This document shows, in pieces, positions 29,392 through 38,117 of a stretch of 64,000 bases of DNA; position 1 is the first letter of the stretch, and every line of letters starts with the position of its first letter. The notes below the pieces were generated by a model, which saw only the letters and a list, made by a program, of their open reading frames with translations, was not told the DNA's origin and did no database searches. This stretch comes from Ponticoccus litoralis (GTDB taxonomy: Bacteria; Pseudomonadota; Alphaproteobacteria; Rhodobacterales; Rhodobacteraceae), in the NCBI RefSeq assembly GCF_039769985.1, contig NZ_JBDNCH010000002.1:3720001-3784000 (forward strand). The letters run 5' to 3'. A program made the position numbers and the translations under genes.

Positions 29392-30617
29392 GCCTTGTCC
29401 TTTCCCAAAAGATCGAGCGGCGCCGTCGCGACCTGCGCACGCAGCTCGTCGGCGGCCCCGCCCCGACGCTGCAGGTTCAGCTTGTCGCGGCCCTCGTCGC
29501 TCGACATGATCCCGGCCGCGACCATCCGCGACAGGAAGTTGCCCTTGGCGTTGCTGTCCATCTGCAGCATTGCCTCGCGGTTCCATTCCGCGAACCACTT
29601 GCCCCGGCGGTTGGCCGGGATGATCTCCTTGCCGATCCGCGCCTCGATCCGGCGCAGCAGTGGGTTGATGCCCATGCGCAGCCACGCCAGCATGATCGCC
29701 TCGACGCCGGTGCCCCACATGGTCTGGCCCTGCCCCGCGTGGCCGATCACCACCGGCGGGGTGCCGAACCAGCGGCAGACGTCCTCGACCGCGAAGCGCC
29801 GGGTTTCCAGCAGCTGCGCGTCCTCGGGGTTCATGGTGGCACCGTTGAACTTCAACCCCGCCTCGAGGATCAGGGTCTTGCCCGCCTTGGAGCTGCCCGA
29901 GAACCCCTCGAGGTAGCTTTGCAGCTGTGCCCGCTGCTCGGGCGTCAGTTCCTGGTCGGACTCAAGAAAGCCCCCGGCGGTCATGCCGTTGGCAAAGACC
30001 TTGGCGGCGACCTCGTCGGCGGCGATGGCCGAGCCGAGGCTTTGGCGCCCGAAGTTTATGGCGCTCATCCCGAGGCCGTCACCGCCGCCGAAACCGCGGA
30101 TGTGCAGCACCTTCTCGGGCGGCAGAATGTATCGCTGGCCGTCCTCGTAGAACTGGTAATCGAAGAGCCCGTCGCTGCGGCGCTTCAGAGTCACTGACAA
30201 TAGCGGCCGCAACCCGACGATCCGCTGCCCGATCATAAGCTTCTCGGCATAGGCATTGCCCTGCAGCAGCAGGTGCGCCGCCGCCGTTTCCCAGAACTCG
30301 AGCGCGGTCTGCACCCGGTTCGGGTTGGCGGTCAGCACCTCGGACACGTCCGGCTCGATCTTCTTGCGCGAGCCGTTGTCCTGACGCTCGTAGATCGCCA
30401 CCGGCAGCGCGCCTATCAGCTCGGAGTTGCCCTTTACACACGCCCAGGCCGCTGAGATCGACAGCGCCGAGGTGGCCGAGACCATGGCCCCGGCCTTGCT
30501 CATCCGACCTGATCCGCTCCAGGGGTCCGAGCCTGAAACCACCTCCCAGCCGCTTGACCCTGCCGACAGTTCCTGCCGCACCCCGCGCCAGGCACCACGG
30601 ATCACCCGGCCTAGCAT
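29388..30617 (-). CDS. phage portal protein, HK97 family
   Basis: A 409-residue portal. Family motifs: SALSISAAWACVKGNSELIG, LEFWETAAAHLLLQGNAYAE, VLHIRGFGGGDGLGMSAINF and AEWNREAMLQMDSNAKGNFL. It forms the dodecameric DNA entry ring at one capsid vertex. The ATG at 30617 overlaps the terminase stop by one base. Confidence 0.92.
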   Translation of the reverse strand: MLGRVIRGAWRGVRQELSAGSSGWEVVSGSDPWSGSGRMSKAGAMVSATSALSISAAWACVKGNSELIGALPVAIYERQDNGSRKKIEPDVSEVLTANPNRVQTALEFWETAAAHLLLQGNAYAEKLMIGQRIVGLRPLLSVTLKRRSDGLFDYQFYEDGQRYILPPEKVLHIRGFGGGDGLGMSAINFGRQSLGSAIAADEVAAKVFANGMTAGGFLESDQELTPEQRAQLQSYLEGFSGSSKAGKTLILEAGLKFNGATMNPEDAQLLETRRFAVEDVCRWFGTPPVVIGHAGQGQTMWGTGVEAIMLAWLRMGINPLLRRIEARIGKEIIPANRRGKWFAEWNREAMLQMDSNAKGNFLSRMVAAGIMSSDEGRDKLNLQRRGGAADELRAQVATAPLDLLGKDKA

Positions 30618-32344
30618 CACCACACCCCCACGGGGCTGGCGAGCATGCCGTCCAGCCGCTTGCGCTTAGGTCGCGCGGGATTGAGGCTCATCAGGTAGAT
30701 GGCGTTGAAGCTTGCCATGAGCGGGTCGATCTTGCCCGCCCCCGATACCGCTTTCGTCACGATCACCGCGTTTCCCCTCGGTTCTGTCTTTGCGTTGCCG
30801 ACGCACCAGGCCATTAGCGGCTGGCCGCAATGCACCAGCGATCCGTCGAAGAGCTTGCGCTCGGTGCCCTTGATCGCGCCGTTGAGCTTGTAGCCCTGGG
30901 TCACGCTCGCCATCGTCTCGGACGGGATCCCCGCCAGCTCGAGCCCATCGACGATGGCCGCCACACCTTCGGGGTCGAGCCCGACGCCGCCGCGCTCGGG
31001 CAGCAGCCCGGCCTCGTGCACCCGCGCCACCAGCGTGATCAGCTCGTCGAGATCCTGCGTCGGCTCGCTGCAGATGGTAAGCGTATCCTCAGCGGCGAGG
31101 TCGCGCAGCTTCTCGGCGATCTTCTTGCGCCGCTCCAGCGCCACCTCGTGAACCCAGGCCGAGCACCAGAGCAGCCAGCGCTTGGTGTCCCGGTCGCGCC
31201 CGAGGATCGCGAGACCAAGTAGGTCATCCATCCCGCCGCCGTCGATTCCTACCGTACAGACCTCGGCCCGCTCGAGCAGCTCGTCGAGATCGAGCGTTAC
31301 GTCCGTGGCGTCGACCCAGTGGCTGGCCCCGATCCAGCCGCCCTTGTGGTGGCCAAGTCCAATCTGGATGTTGAGGTGCTGCGATGCCCATCGCGCGAAC
31401 TCATCCTCGCCGCGCTCGAGCGCGTTGCCGAACTCCCCCACCAGGCGCTCGATCGTGATCGAGGCGCCGAGGTTTGGCAGCACCGCCGGCCAGAGCTTCG
31501 GCGACCGCCAGGGCTGTTCCTTGTCCGCCTGCAGCGCCTCCGGGAATTCGTAGAGGATTGGCAGCATTCGCACGTTCTCGGTGACCTCGCCGTCGCGCAC
31601 CCGGCGGGCATACTCCAGCTCGGTCTTGAACACGCCCTGCGGCGGGATCTCGGATTGCGTGGTGATGATCACCAGCAGGCTTCGCGGGTTGGTGATCATC
31701 CCGCCCCTGATCTGGCCGATCACCCGCGTGGCGAAGTGGCGCTCGGCCATGACGTGTAGCTCGTCGAGGATCGCGAAGGCCGGGATCCCGCCGGTGGTCA
31801 CCGCCGGGTCAAAGCTGGTCACCTTGCACTTGGCGTTGAGCGGTCGCCCGGTCTCGGGATCCGGGAAGATGTCGGTGATCTCCTTCTTGTGCTCGTTCAC
31901 CTTGAAGCGCTTCCGGAGCCATTCGTCGGCGTCGATCATCCCCGACATCTGGCCAAAGCAAGTATCGGCCACCGACTGCGTGGGCCCCACCACCACACCC
32001 TTGATGTTGGGCGTGGTGTTCATCTGCAGCGCGATGAGCCCGATGCAGGCCGCCAGCGTGGTCTTGGTGTTTTTCTTTGGGACCAGGCAGAAGATCTCGC
32101 CCACGCGCCGGGCCCCGTCGCTGCCGATCGACCCAAAGGCCGCGCGGACGATGTCGCGGGCCCAGTCCTCTGCCACCTCGCCCATGGTGGGCTGGCCCTC
32201 GATGTCGGGCACCACCAGCTTGTCGAAGAGCTCAACCGCGACCTCGGAAAGATCCGGGTCAAGCTCGAGCGGCGGAATCGGCGTCGCCCCGCGCTGGAGC
32301 TTTTCCCACCAGTCCGGGCAGGCTGCCCAAGAAAGATCGCTCAT
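30617..32344 (-). CDS. terminase large subunit
   Basis: A 575-residue packaging motor. The ATPase domain carries a deviant Walker A (PKKNTKTT, about residues 89-96) and Walker B FAILDE (about 190-195), followed by a C-terminal nuclease domain with VGIDGGGMDDLLGLAIL. The pattern is that of the HK97-type Terminase_1 family. It overlaps the small subunit gene by four bases and cuts and translocates phage DNA into the prohead. Confidence 0.92.
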   Translation of the reverse strand: MSDLSWAACPDWWEKLQRGATPIPPLELDPDLSEVAVELFDKLVVPDIEGQPTMGEVAEDWARDIVRAAFGSIGSDGARRVGEIFCLVPKKNTKTTLAACIGLIALQMNTTPNIKGVVVGPTQSVADTCFGQMSGMIDADEWLRKRFKVNEHKKEITDIFPDPETGRPLNAKCKVTSFDPAVTTGGIPAFAILDELHVMAERHFATRVIGQIRGGMITNPRSLLVIITTQSEIPPQGVFKTELEYARRVRDGEVTENVRMLPILYEFPEALQADKEQPWRSPKLWPAVLPNLGASITIERLVGEFGNALERGEDEFARWASQHLNIQIGLGHHKGGWIGASHWVDATDVTLDLDELLERAEVCTVGIDGGGMDDLLGLAILGRDRDTKRWLLWCSAWVHEVALERRKKIAEKLRDLAAEDTLTICSEPTQDLDELITLVARVHEAGLLPERGGVGLDPEGVAAIVDGLELAGIPSETMASVTQGYKLNGAIKGTERKLFDGSLVHCGQPLMAWCVGNAKTEPRGNAVIVTKAVSGAGKIDPLMASFNAIYLMSLNPARPKRKRLDGMLASPVGVW

Positions 32345-32823
32345 TGCGCTCGACCCTTGCCGCGGATCCGGTCGTAAAGCTCACCGTAACCCGCCGCCGG
32401 TTTCGCGGCATCGGCGAGGCGCTGTTCCTTTTTGCCACGGGGCGTGCCCTCGTTGGCCTCGTCGCCCTTAGGCGTCTGAGGTGCCGGCGGCGCAGTCCGA
32501 TCCAACCGATCCTGTAGCGCCCGGATGCTCGGCGTGTGGCCCTCGCGCACCTTGCGCATCAGGACGTCGAGACACAGCCCCTCGAGGATCAGCGCGCCGC
32601 CGTGGAGCTCACGGGAAAAATGTTTCCGAAGCGTCTTCTCATCGCATCCGATGGCCTCGGCGATGGCCTTGTGCGACCAGTTCGCCGCCGCGCGAACCGC
32701 CACAAAGTCCTGATTTTCTGGGGTTTTTGCAAAGGATGGACGGCCCCGCCGATCCCGCAGCGGCAGGATCGGATTGCCGAAGAGGTCGCGCTCTTCCAAG
32801 CCCGGCGAATTTTCATCGCTCAT
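32341..32823 (-). CDS. terminase small subunit (helix-turn-helix)
   Basis: A 160-residue protein with a predicted HTH at about residues 48-72 (WSHKAIAEAIGCDEKTLRKH) and a charged, Pro/Lys-rich C-terminus. Its position immediately upstream of the large subunit with overlapping codons supports a DNA-recognition role in packaging. No sequence-specific family assignment beyond that. Confidence 0.72.
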   Translation of the reverse strand: MSDENSPGLEERDLFGNPILPLRDRRGRPSFAKTPENQDFVAVRAAANWSHKAIAEAIGCDEKTLRKHFSRELHGGALILEGLCLDVLMRKVREGHTPSIRALQDRLDRTAPPAPQTPKGDEANEGTPRGKKEQRLADAAKPAAGYGELYDRIRGKGRAQ

Positions 32824-32919
32824 GGGAAAAAATCTCCGAGTGTGGGGGGCGCTGGTTCCCTGAAGTTTCGCCTGGCGACTTTCGACCCACCCCCACCCGT
32901 AGCGTCGACAGGGGGGCGG

Positions 32920-33282
32920 TCAGTGCCGCCGGCGCTCGAGTCTCTGCTTTTCACTGTCGTGCCAGCGCTTGCTAACCGCCTGCAGGTTGCCCTCATCCCA
33001 GAACAGCACCGGGTTGCCTTTGTGCTCGCGCACATGGTCGATCACCGGGCTGTCGGGCGCTCCCGCCTTGCCGATCAACGGCACGCCGGTCTGCTCGCAG
33101 ACATATCCTGCCCTCTTCAGCACCATAGAGCGCAGCGCATACCAGCGCTTGCTGCGATACCAAGAACGCCACGGCTTTACCCGGTCGCGCTCACGATCCT
33201 GCGCCCGAACATCGCCTGCCGCGGCACCGATCCTCGGTGCAGGCACTGCCAGCCGCCCGGGCATCGCCTTGAGCCGCCCCAT
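32920..33282 (-). CDS. HNH endonuclease
   Basis: About 120 residues with an HNH fold: RYSKRWYALRSMVLKRAG-like region, VCEQTGVPL, and the core VIDHVREHKGNPVLFWDEGN followed by LQAVSKRWHDSEK. It usually lies next to terminase, where it nicks cos sites with the packaging motor. No good Shine-Dalgarno; starts at 33372, 33282 or 33264 are possible, and I chose 33282 because upstream residues look noncoding. Confidence 0.85.
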   Translation of the reverse strand: MGRLKAMPGRLAVPAPRIGAAAGDVRAQDRERDRVKPWRSWYRSKRWYALRSMVLKRAGYVCEQTGVPLIGKAGAPDSPVIDHVREHKGNPVLFWDEGNLQAVSKRWHDSEKQRLERRRH

Positions 33283-33425
33283 CAGGCGCGCAACCGCAGG
33301 GAACGCTGCTCCAGCGCTGCGGTCAGGATCATTGACATGAGGGGGCCTCCAAACGCAAAGCGCCCGGGGCATCTCTGCTCCGGGCGCAATTCGGTTCGGG
33401 GACCAAATGTCAATACAACTACGGT

Positions 33426-34142
33426 TCAGTCAAGCCCTTTCTTCCACGGCTCCAGCGGCGGCATGGCATCGGTTACGCCAAACAGGTCCAGATCGCTCCC
33501 CCGAAGCCCGGACTGCACAGCCAGCAGCGCGCCCCACCAATCCAGCCAGGCGCGCCGGGCCGCGCCAACCTCTCTAGCTGAGGGAACGATACAAACTGGG
33601 GTCCACCGCACCTCGCGGCGAACGCGACCACGCCGAGCCGAACGATACTCAATGATATCCAACACCTCAGATTTCCCGAGACGACCGAACCTGTTGGTGC
33701 GCCCCCAGTTGCGAGGCACGAACCGTTGCGGCCCAAGATCCCACTGCGGAGCGCGCCCGGCCCGTGCCAGCTCGGCTACCTGCACGGCCAACCGCCATGG
33801 CACGGCATTGCGCAGGACGGTCGCCACCTGCTCGGCATCGTGATGCGGACCAGTCGAGCCGAAGGATCGATCGACCCGAACCCCTTCTCCATAGTGCTTG
33901 CCAAGGGCCAACTGCTCCGCAATTGCCGCCTCTGCCCCTCTGCCGCGGCCCTGGCCCCCTGAAGACGCGCCGATCTCATCCCGATCCAGCTGCGCCTTTT
34001 CGGTTCCGAAGGCCCAATCCAGCAGGATGCGAACACTGACCATCTCCCTGCCGTCCGCCGCCAGAGGCTGCCCACAGCGGCGACCGATCGTCGGGCCGCT
34101 CTGCAGTACCTCGACATAGTCCGTCCGGTATGCCTGCATCAT
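33426..34142 (-). CDS. hypothetical phage early protein
   Basis: A 238-residue protein starting MMQAYRTDYVEVLQSGPTIG. The acidic C-terminal half includes WWGALLAVQSGLRGSDLDLFG; no catalytic motif is recognised. The start overlaps the stop of the preceding gene (34139). Position between replication genes and HNH suggests a role in DNA metabolism or late control. Confidence 0.68.
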   Translation of the reverse strand: MMQAYRTDYVEVLQSGPTIGRRCGQPLAADGREMVSVRILLDWAFGTEKAQLDRDEIGASSGGQGRGRGAEAAIAEQLALGKHYGEGVRVDRSFGSTGPHHDAEQVATVLRNAVPWRLAVQVAELARAGRAPQWDLGPQRFVPRNWGRTNRFGRLGKSEVLDIIEYRSARRGRVRREVRWTPVCIVPSAREVGAARRAWLDWWGALLAVQSGLRGSDLDLFGVTDAMPPLEPWKKGLD

Positions 34143-34709
34143 GCCGCACGCCCCTCGTCTTGTTCCATGATTGCCCTCACCCGCCGCTCGGCGTTGTCCA
34201 GCCAGCGCAGCTTGGCTGCGTCCTGTTCATCCGGCACCCGGCCTTCCGCCACCAAAAGGCGCAAGTGCTCGTCGTCCCGCGTCCGGTCCCGGATCAGGCG
34301 CCGGTCACCATCGTTAAGCGGCGGGCGCTTGAACTTCTCGAAGAAGAGGAACTCGCGCACCAACACTCCCTCACGGTCCGCGCGCGGACCCTCGACGGAC
34401 CGGAACCAGCTGACGAGGTTCGGCATCTCCTCAACCGGGCGCGGCTGCACGATTTCGGCCAGATGCAGGATCGTTCCGCGCACTGGGCCATTCGTTCCGC
34501 GCCTTGCCCTGCGCCTTGGATCGCAGCATGTCGCAGAGTGCGCCGAGCGAGAGGTCCGACATGTAGGTCAGGTCGTCGCTCAGGCGCACCAGCTCGTCCG
34601 CGTGGGCGCCCGCCTTCATGCCTTTCGGCCTGATCCAGCCCAGCTCCGCCAGCGGCTCCAGTACCAGCCTGCGCACCCGGCCCCTCTTTGTCTCCACCCC
34701 TGCTGTCAT
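34139..34709 (-). CDS. hypothetical early protein (frameshifted)
   Basis: Starts MTAGVETKRGRVRRLVLEPL after GGGGAAGG. The first 76 residues are helical with a repeated Leu-rich pattern. An extra base near 34484 shifts the frame; corrected it continues RGTILHLAEIVQPRPVEEMP to VRAIMEQDEGRAA, about 189 residues. Unknown function. It is transcribed leftward away from the candidate replication origin. Confidence 0.65.
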
Positions 34710-34888
34710 GGCCTTCCCCTCTTCCATGCCTTGCGACTTATCCACAGGCTGTCCGTTGATGTGTTGGGCGGCGCGATTTCATATCAATATCATTTCGTTT
34801 CTTCTCTTATGTCTGGAACTGTTCCACTTCTGTGCGGAACTGTTCCGATACTGTTCCATCTTCAAACGCGCCGATTTATCGTGTGATT
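34710..34888. other. candidate phage replication origin region
   Basis: No gene fits here. The stretch has a perfect DnaA box TTATCCACA (34738-34746), an AT-rich run around 34775-34812, two copies of GGAACTGTTCC (34815-34825 and 34836-34846, 21 bases apart), and a third half ACTGTTCC at 34850-34857. The adjacent gene encodes a replication-type protein. The last two copies also create GTTC-N7-GTTC (34842-34856), the alphaproteobacterial LexA pattern. Confidence 0.5.
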
Positions 34889-35536
34889 TCAGTGGCCCCG
34901 CGCACGGTGACCCAGAACGCCATTTTCAATCGCCGCCTTCAGGGCGCGACCGATCGAGGCCTGAAACTGCGGCATCCGCCGCTGGCCGGGATGGTTCTTC
35001 ATGAGCCACTCGTCGACCCAGGCCACGGCGACATCATCTGTCAGCAGGTCTTCGCTGCACCCGCAGGCCTTCAGGGTCTCCTTTAGACGCTTCTGCCTCT
35101 GCCAGATGGCCTTGTCCTCATTGCTGGCCTTGAGCTCCTTGTGCCCATCCAGGGCCAGCTGCATGACCTCGGTCACCACCGGATTGGCAAGCCGCACGAG
35201 CCCGTTGTCGCACTGGACCGGGTGCCAGTTGTACAGCGGGTTGAACCGCCGTTCGCGCAGTCCAATCCACTTCTCCAGTGAAAGCCCAAGCAGGAAGGCG
35301 AGCTCTTCGTCATCCTGCGGCAAGGTGCCGAGGGGCGTCTCGCCATGAGACTTGTAGATCAACTGCAGGCCAAAGAAGCCGACTTCGGGATCGCGGTAAG
35401 ACAGCCGCCGGAACATACTCCGGTCATGCCTTTTGATGTTCCATTGCAGGAAGAAGTGGCTGTCGAGGCGCTCACAGGCGCTGATCGGATACTCCGGCAG
35501 CCCGCCAGCCTCGCAGGCCACAAGGGTCGGTCGCAT
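34889..35536 (-). CDS. replication protein with DUF1376-like winged helix
   Basis: A 215-residue protein beginning MRPTLVACEAGGLPEYPISA. The core FFLQWNIKRHDRSMFRRLSY, FFGLQLIYKSHGETPLGTLP and QDDEELAFLLGLSLEKWIGL matches the pattern of phage replication-initiation winged-helix proteins (G...Y/L..W...G.LP.DD..LA...G...W). The N-terminus of longer readings is noncoding. It lies beside the iterated repeats of 34710-34888, which it may bind. Confidence 0.72.
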   Translation of the reverse strand: MRPTLVACEAGGLPEYPISACERLDSHFFLQWNIKRHDRSMFRRLSYRDPEVGFFGLQLIYKSHGETPLGTLPQDDEELAFLLGLSLEKWIGLRERRFNPLYNWHPVQCDNGLVRLANPVVTEVMQLALDGHKELKASNEDKAIWQRQKRLKETLKACGCSEDLLTDDVAVAWVDEWLMKNHPGQRRMPQFQASIGRALKAAIENGVLGHRARGH

Positions 35537-35541
35537 GGTGT

Positions 35542-35823
35542 TCAAGCTACCATCCTTTCTGTCCAGTAGGTGCACATCGCCCGCTGCAACGCATCGCGCG
35601 CGCGGTCGAAGGCAAATTCGTCTGCGTCCAGCCGGGCGCTGATCACGTCCCCCACCGGCCCCATCAGCACCGCCAGCCGGTCCCCGACGGCCAGGCGCGG
35701 CAGACGCTCCAGCGCGACGGCAAGGGCAGCGATCTGCGAACCGCACAGAGACAAGCCGCCCCGATGCAAGGCGACTGCGGTGGCCGAGGCCACCAAGGCG
35801 GCGCGGGGGTTGAGATCACTCAT
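35542..35823 (-). CDS. hypothetical early protein
   Basis: A 93-residue protein starting MSDLNPRAALVASATAVALH, helical, ending AMCTYWTERMVA. Five bases separate it from the replication gene. No motif recognised. Confidence 0.6.
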   Translation of the reverse strand: MSDLNPRAALVASATAVALHRGGLSLCGSQIAALAVALERLPRLAVGDRLAVLMGPVGDVISARLDADEFAFDRARDALQRAMCTYWTERMVA

Positions 35824-36101
35824 GCGCCCTCCGCCATGCCGATGAACTCTTCGAGGTGTAGGGCCGCCTCGCGCAGGCTGTCCGGTGTCAGGTGAAGATC
35901 CGGCTGCGGCCCCGCCAGCGCGTCCGACGTGCCAAGGAAGCCGCAAACCAGCGGCCTCCGGCTGGCGCGCTCTTCCGGCGGCAGGGGGTCATAAAGCGCC
36001 CAGGTCGCGGCGCCGTCGACGACGCGCAGCAGCAAATCGAGGTGGCCGAAAGGCACGGTAGCCGACAGGGTCGGCACGATCTTCTGCGCCGCGCCACTCA
36101 T
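35820..36101 (-). CDS. hypothetical early protein
   Basis: A 93-residue protein starting MSGAAQKIVPTLSATVPFGH. Rich in Leu with an acidic end (LREAALHLEEFIGMAEGA). The stop overlaps the following gene (35823). Function unknown. Confidence 0.6.
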   Translation of the reverse strand: MSGAAQKIVPTLSATVPFGHLDLLLRVVDGAATWALYDPLPPEERASRRPLVCGFLGTSDALAGPQPDLHLTPDSLREAALHLEEFIGMAEGA

Positions 36102-36310
36102 GACCGCCACCACAAAGGAAAGAGGACCGCGCGAGACGCCGGGGCGGCAAGCCGGGAGGAGGAGGAGAGGCCCCCACCCTTGGCGACCGCGCGATCCAGT
36201 TGGCCGGGTGCACCCGGCTCAGGTTTCGCCACAGGCGTGGCGAAAGTGGCCGACAGCGCGCCCGTGCAGGCGCTCCAGCGGCAAAGGGTCCAACCGCGTG
36301 CGGCGCTCAT
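36098..36310 (-). CDS. possible small protein overlapping the next gene
   Basis: A 70-residue reading from MSAARGWTLCRWSACTGALS. It overlaps the 3' end of the neighbouring membrane-protein gene by 92 bases and the start of the gene after it by 4. Codon content is not distinctive and the call is weak. Confidence 0.28.
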   Translation of the reverse strand: MSAARGWTLCRWSACTGALSATFATPVAKPEPGAPGQLDRAVAKGGGLSSSSRLAAPASRAVLFPLWWRS

Positions 36311-36638
36311 CTCGGCACCCCCGCATGGCCAGCGTCCAGGCGAAGGCGACTGAGGCGCCCGCCAGCACGAGATCGAAGATCGAGTCCATCAGGATCCACC
36401 CGAACGGCCCCGGCGACCACAGTTGCACCACCTGCAACGCGATGTAGAGCGCCAGACCGATCCAGAGGTATGGCCGAGACCATGGATAGTGATAGGCAAC
36501 GTGGAACAGGAAGAACGGCGCCAAGCCGTGGATCAGCGTGTTGCGCACCCACAGGCCCGCTTTCGACACCAGCATGTCGACCGAAGCCGACGAGACGTCC
36601 GACATCATCAGGGCCCAGACTTCACCTTGCAAAGACAC
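36219..36638 (-). CDS. membrane protein with three predicted helices
   Basis: About 139 residues. Helices lie near residues 35-50 (LIHGLAPFFLFHVAYHY), 56-72 (YLWIGLALYIALQVVQLW) and 80-100 (WILMDSIFDLVLAGASVAFA). The start is uncertain: GTG 36638 has GGGGG upstream, while ATG 36608 also fits. Function unknown. Confidence 0.6.
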   Translation of the reverse strand: MSLQGEVWALMMSDVSSASVDMLVSKAGLWVRNTLIHGLAPFFLFHVAYHYPWSRPYLWIGLALYIALQVVQLWSPGPFGWILMDSIFDLVLAGASVAFAWTLAMRGCRDERRTRLDPLPLERLHGRAVGHFRHACGET

Positions 36639-37032
36639 GACGCGCCCCCGATACGATCCGACCCAGCACCGACCCGCGGGACTCGCCGCGGGTCATGACC
36701 TCCATCAGCTGGAACACCCCGACCCGGCAGCCGATCGCGAAGACCGCGTCGAAGGGTGCCGAGGTCTCGCCGCGCAGCCAGTTCAGCACCGCCCGGTCCG
36801 AGACATCGAGGAAAGCCGCCGCCGCCCGGGCCGTGGCCGCATCCGACCGCGCAGGGAAGGCCACGCGCAACAGGTCGGCAAAACGTTCGCGAGAGACCTC
36901 CTGAAGGCTCACCCGGTTGACCGGCGCGCAGGATGTTTCGGAATTCGGCGGTCCATCGACGCTTTCCTTCCAAGATGTTTCCGGGCGGCCTGTGCGAGGA
37001 TGTGAGGACAGATCACGATGGAGTTTCGTCAT
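36622..37032 (-). CDS. helix-turn-helix protein of the leftward early operon
   Basis: A 136-residue protein starting MTKLHRDLSSHPRTGRPETS. The second half contains AAAAFLDVSDRAVLNWLRGE, a clear HTH (about residues 72-92), then TSAPFDAVFAIGCRVGVFQL. It may be an early transcription regulator. ATG 37032 is chosen since upstream residues look noncoding. Confidence 0.66.
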   Translation of the reverse strand: MTKLHRDLSSHPRTGRPETSWKESVDGPPNSETSCAPVNRVSLQEVSRERFADLLRVAFPARSDAATARAAAAFLDVSDRAVLNWLRGETSAPFDAVFAIGCRVGVFQLMEVMTRGESRGSVLGRIVSGARRVFAR

Positions 37033-37033
37033 G

Positions 37034-37306
37034 TCACTGCACCCTCGCCAGCAGCCTGGACCTATCCGCTTCGGTCTCACCCAGCTGCGGGGTCGCTGCA
37101 TTGAAGCGCTTTCCGCGCTCGACCGTCACAGCTGCCTCGGCGCGCATTTGGTCCTCGATTTCATCGAGAACGGCATGAAAACGGGCCGTACCGGCGCGAC
37201 GGCGAGCCGCGGCGCGGCGCACCGACCGGAAGCCTGCAATCGTCAAGCCAGCGAAGAGCAGGACCAGAGGGAGCAGCGAGGAATGCAGGCAGGAGGGCAG
37301 CATCAT
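37034..37306 (-). CDS. small membrane protein with basic tail
   Basis: A 90-residue protein with a hydrophobic N-terminal segment (SSLLPLVLLFAGLTIAG) and a helical, Arg-rich remainder. The start overlaps the stop of the gene upstream. Function unknown. Confidence 0.58.
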   Translation of the reverse strand: MMLPSCLHSSLLPLVLLFAGLTIAGFRSVRRAAARRRAGTARFHAVLDEIEDQMRAEAAVTVERGKRFNAATPQLGETEADRSRLLARVQ

Positions 37307-37584
37307 GCGGCGTCCCCCGCTTGGGCCTGCAGAAGGCCCCCGCTGCCTTCTGCAGGAGCATGCAGCTTTACGAGAAGTTCCGCAGTGACCGGTAGTGAAC
37401 GCCTCTTGGCGCTCCTAATCAAAGCGAGGTGATACTTGGCCGGAATAGACCCAGTTTCCGCCCATTTGTTGACGCGATGGAGCGTGACGTTGAGCCCCGG
37501 GTGCACCATCGCAAGCTCCGCGACGATGTCGCGGCGACTTGGCCAAAGTGCGAGGAGTTCGCGGATCGTCTCGATGTTGCTCAT
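37303..37584 (-). CDS. Cro-like or early helix-turn-helix regulator, apparently leaderless
   Basis: A 93-residue protein, MSNIETIRELLALWPSRRDI at the start. The segment LNVTLHRVNKWAETGSIPAKYHLAL is an HTH with the N-K-W recognition pattern seen in Cro/YdaS-like phage regulators. It is the first leftward gene from the immunity region. Its promoter -10 box (37593-37598) lies 8 bases before the ATG, so the transcript probably starts at or next to the start codon. Confidence 0.68.
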   Translation of the reverse strand: MSNIETIRELLALWPSRRDIVAELAMVHPGLNVTLHRVNKWAETGSIPAKYHLALIRSAKRRSLPVTAELLVKLHAPAEGSGGLLQAQAGDAA

Positions 37585-37592
37585 AGACAGCA

Positions 37593-37656
37593 TCTCTAAT
37601 CGACGTTTCTTCGATCTGTCAACGCATGACGAAACGTCGATAGACGTTTTGTCGAT
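37593..37656 (-). promoter_or_regulatory. leftward early promoter with operators
   Basis: On the minus strand TTGACA (37617-37622), an 18-base spacer and TAGAGA (37593-37598). The spacer is an operator, plus-strand ATCGACGTTTCTTCGAT (37599-37615). Further copies: a half-degenerate one at 37625-37641 and ATAGACGTTTTGTCGAT at 37640-37656. Consensus ATCGACGTTTnnTCGAT. Repressor binding here would block leftward transcription. Confidence 0.7.
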
Positions 37657-37697
37657 GAATAGGCACTCCATACGACCAACTGGCAGAAGTGAGACCT

Positions 37698-37985
37698 ATG
37701 GATAACCACAGCCCGTTCCATCCCGAAGCTGTAGGCGAACGCCTGGAGGCCCTGCGCGAATACAACGAGATGACCCGCGCCCAGTTCGCAACCAGCGTAG
37801 GCATCGACCCAACGAGCTACGGACGGATTGAAAAAGGTCAGAAACCCCTGAAGGCCGACATGGCTTATCGGATAGCGGAAAGGTGGGGTGTCAGCATGGA
37901 TTTCCTTTACCGCGGTCGCCTGACCGAGATCCCGGCCAAGCTGGCCGACACCCTCATGCAGAACCTCACCAAGCGCCAAGAATAG
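37698..37985 (+). CDS. XRE-family phage repressor candidate
   Basis: A 95-residue protein starting MDNHSPFHPEAVGERLEALR. HTH of the XRE/lambda cI type: NEMTRAQFATSVGIDPTSYG followed by RIEKGQKPLKADMAYRIAER and WGVSMDFLYRGR. There is no C-terminal peptidase domain, so it is a short repressor without LexA-like autocleavage. It is divergent from the HTH gene at 37303-37584 and flanked by the shared operators. The start is supported by GTGAG upstream. Confidence 0.78.
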   Translation: MDNHSPFHPEAVGERLEALREYNEMTRAQFATSVGIDPTSYGRIEKGQKPLKADMAYRIAERWGVSMDFLYRGRLTEIPAKLADTLMQNLTKRQE

Positions 37986-38117
37986 GCGTTATCCACGGAC
38001 ACCGCGAACACGGCAGCAAATGCGAAGAGTATTCGCTCCTCAACATCGTATTGCATGACAGAATCATCCTTCGGGCAACTTTTATCGAAATCATCTAGGC
38101 TCAATATCCTCTACGCA

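Noticed and set aside
37986..37998. TTATCCACG near the repressor gene as a DnaA box
   Set aside because: One mismatch to the consensus, single copy and no AT-rich or iterated context.
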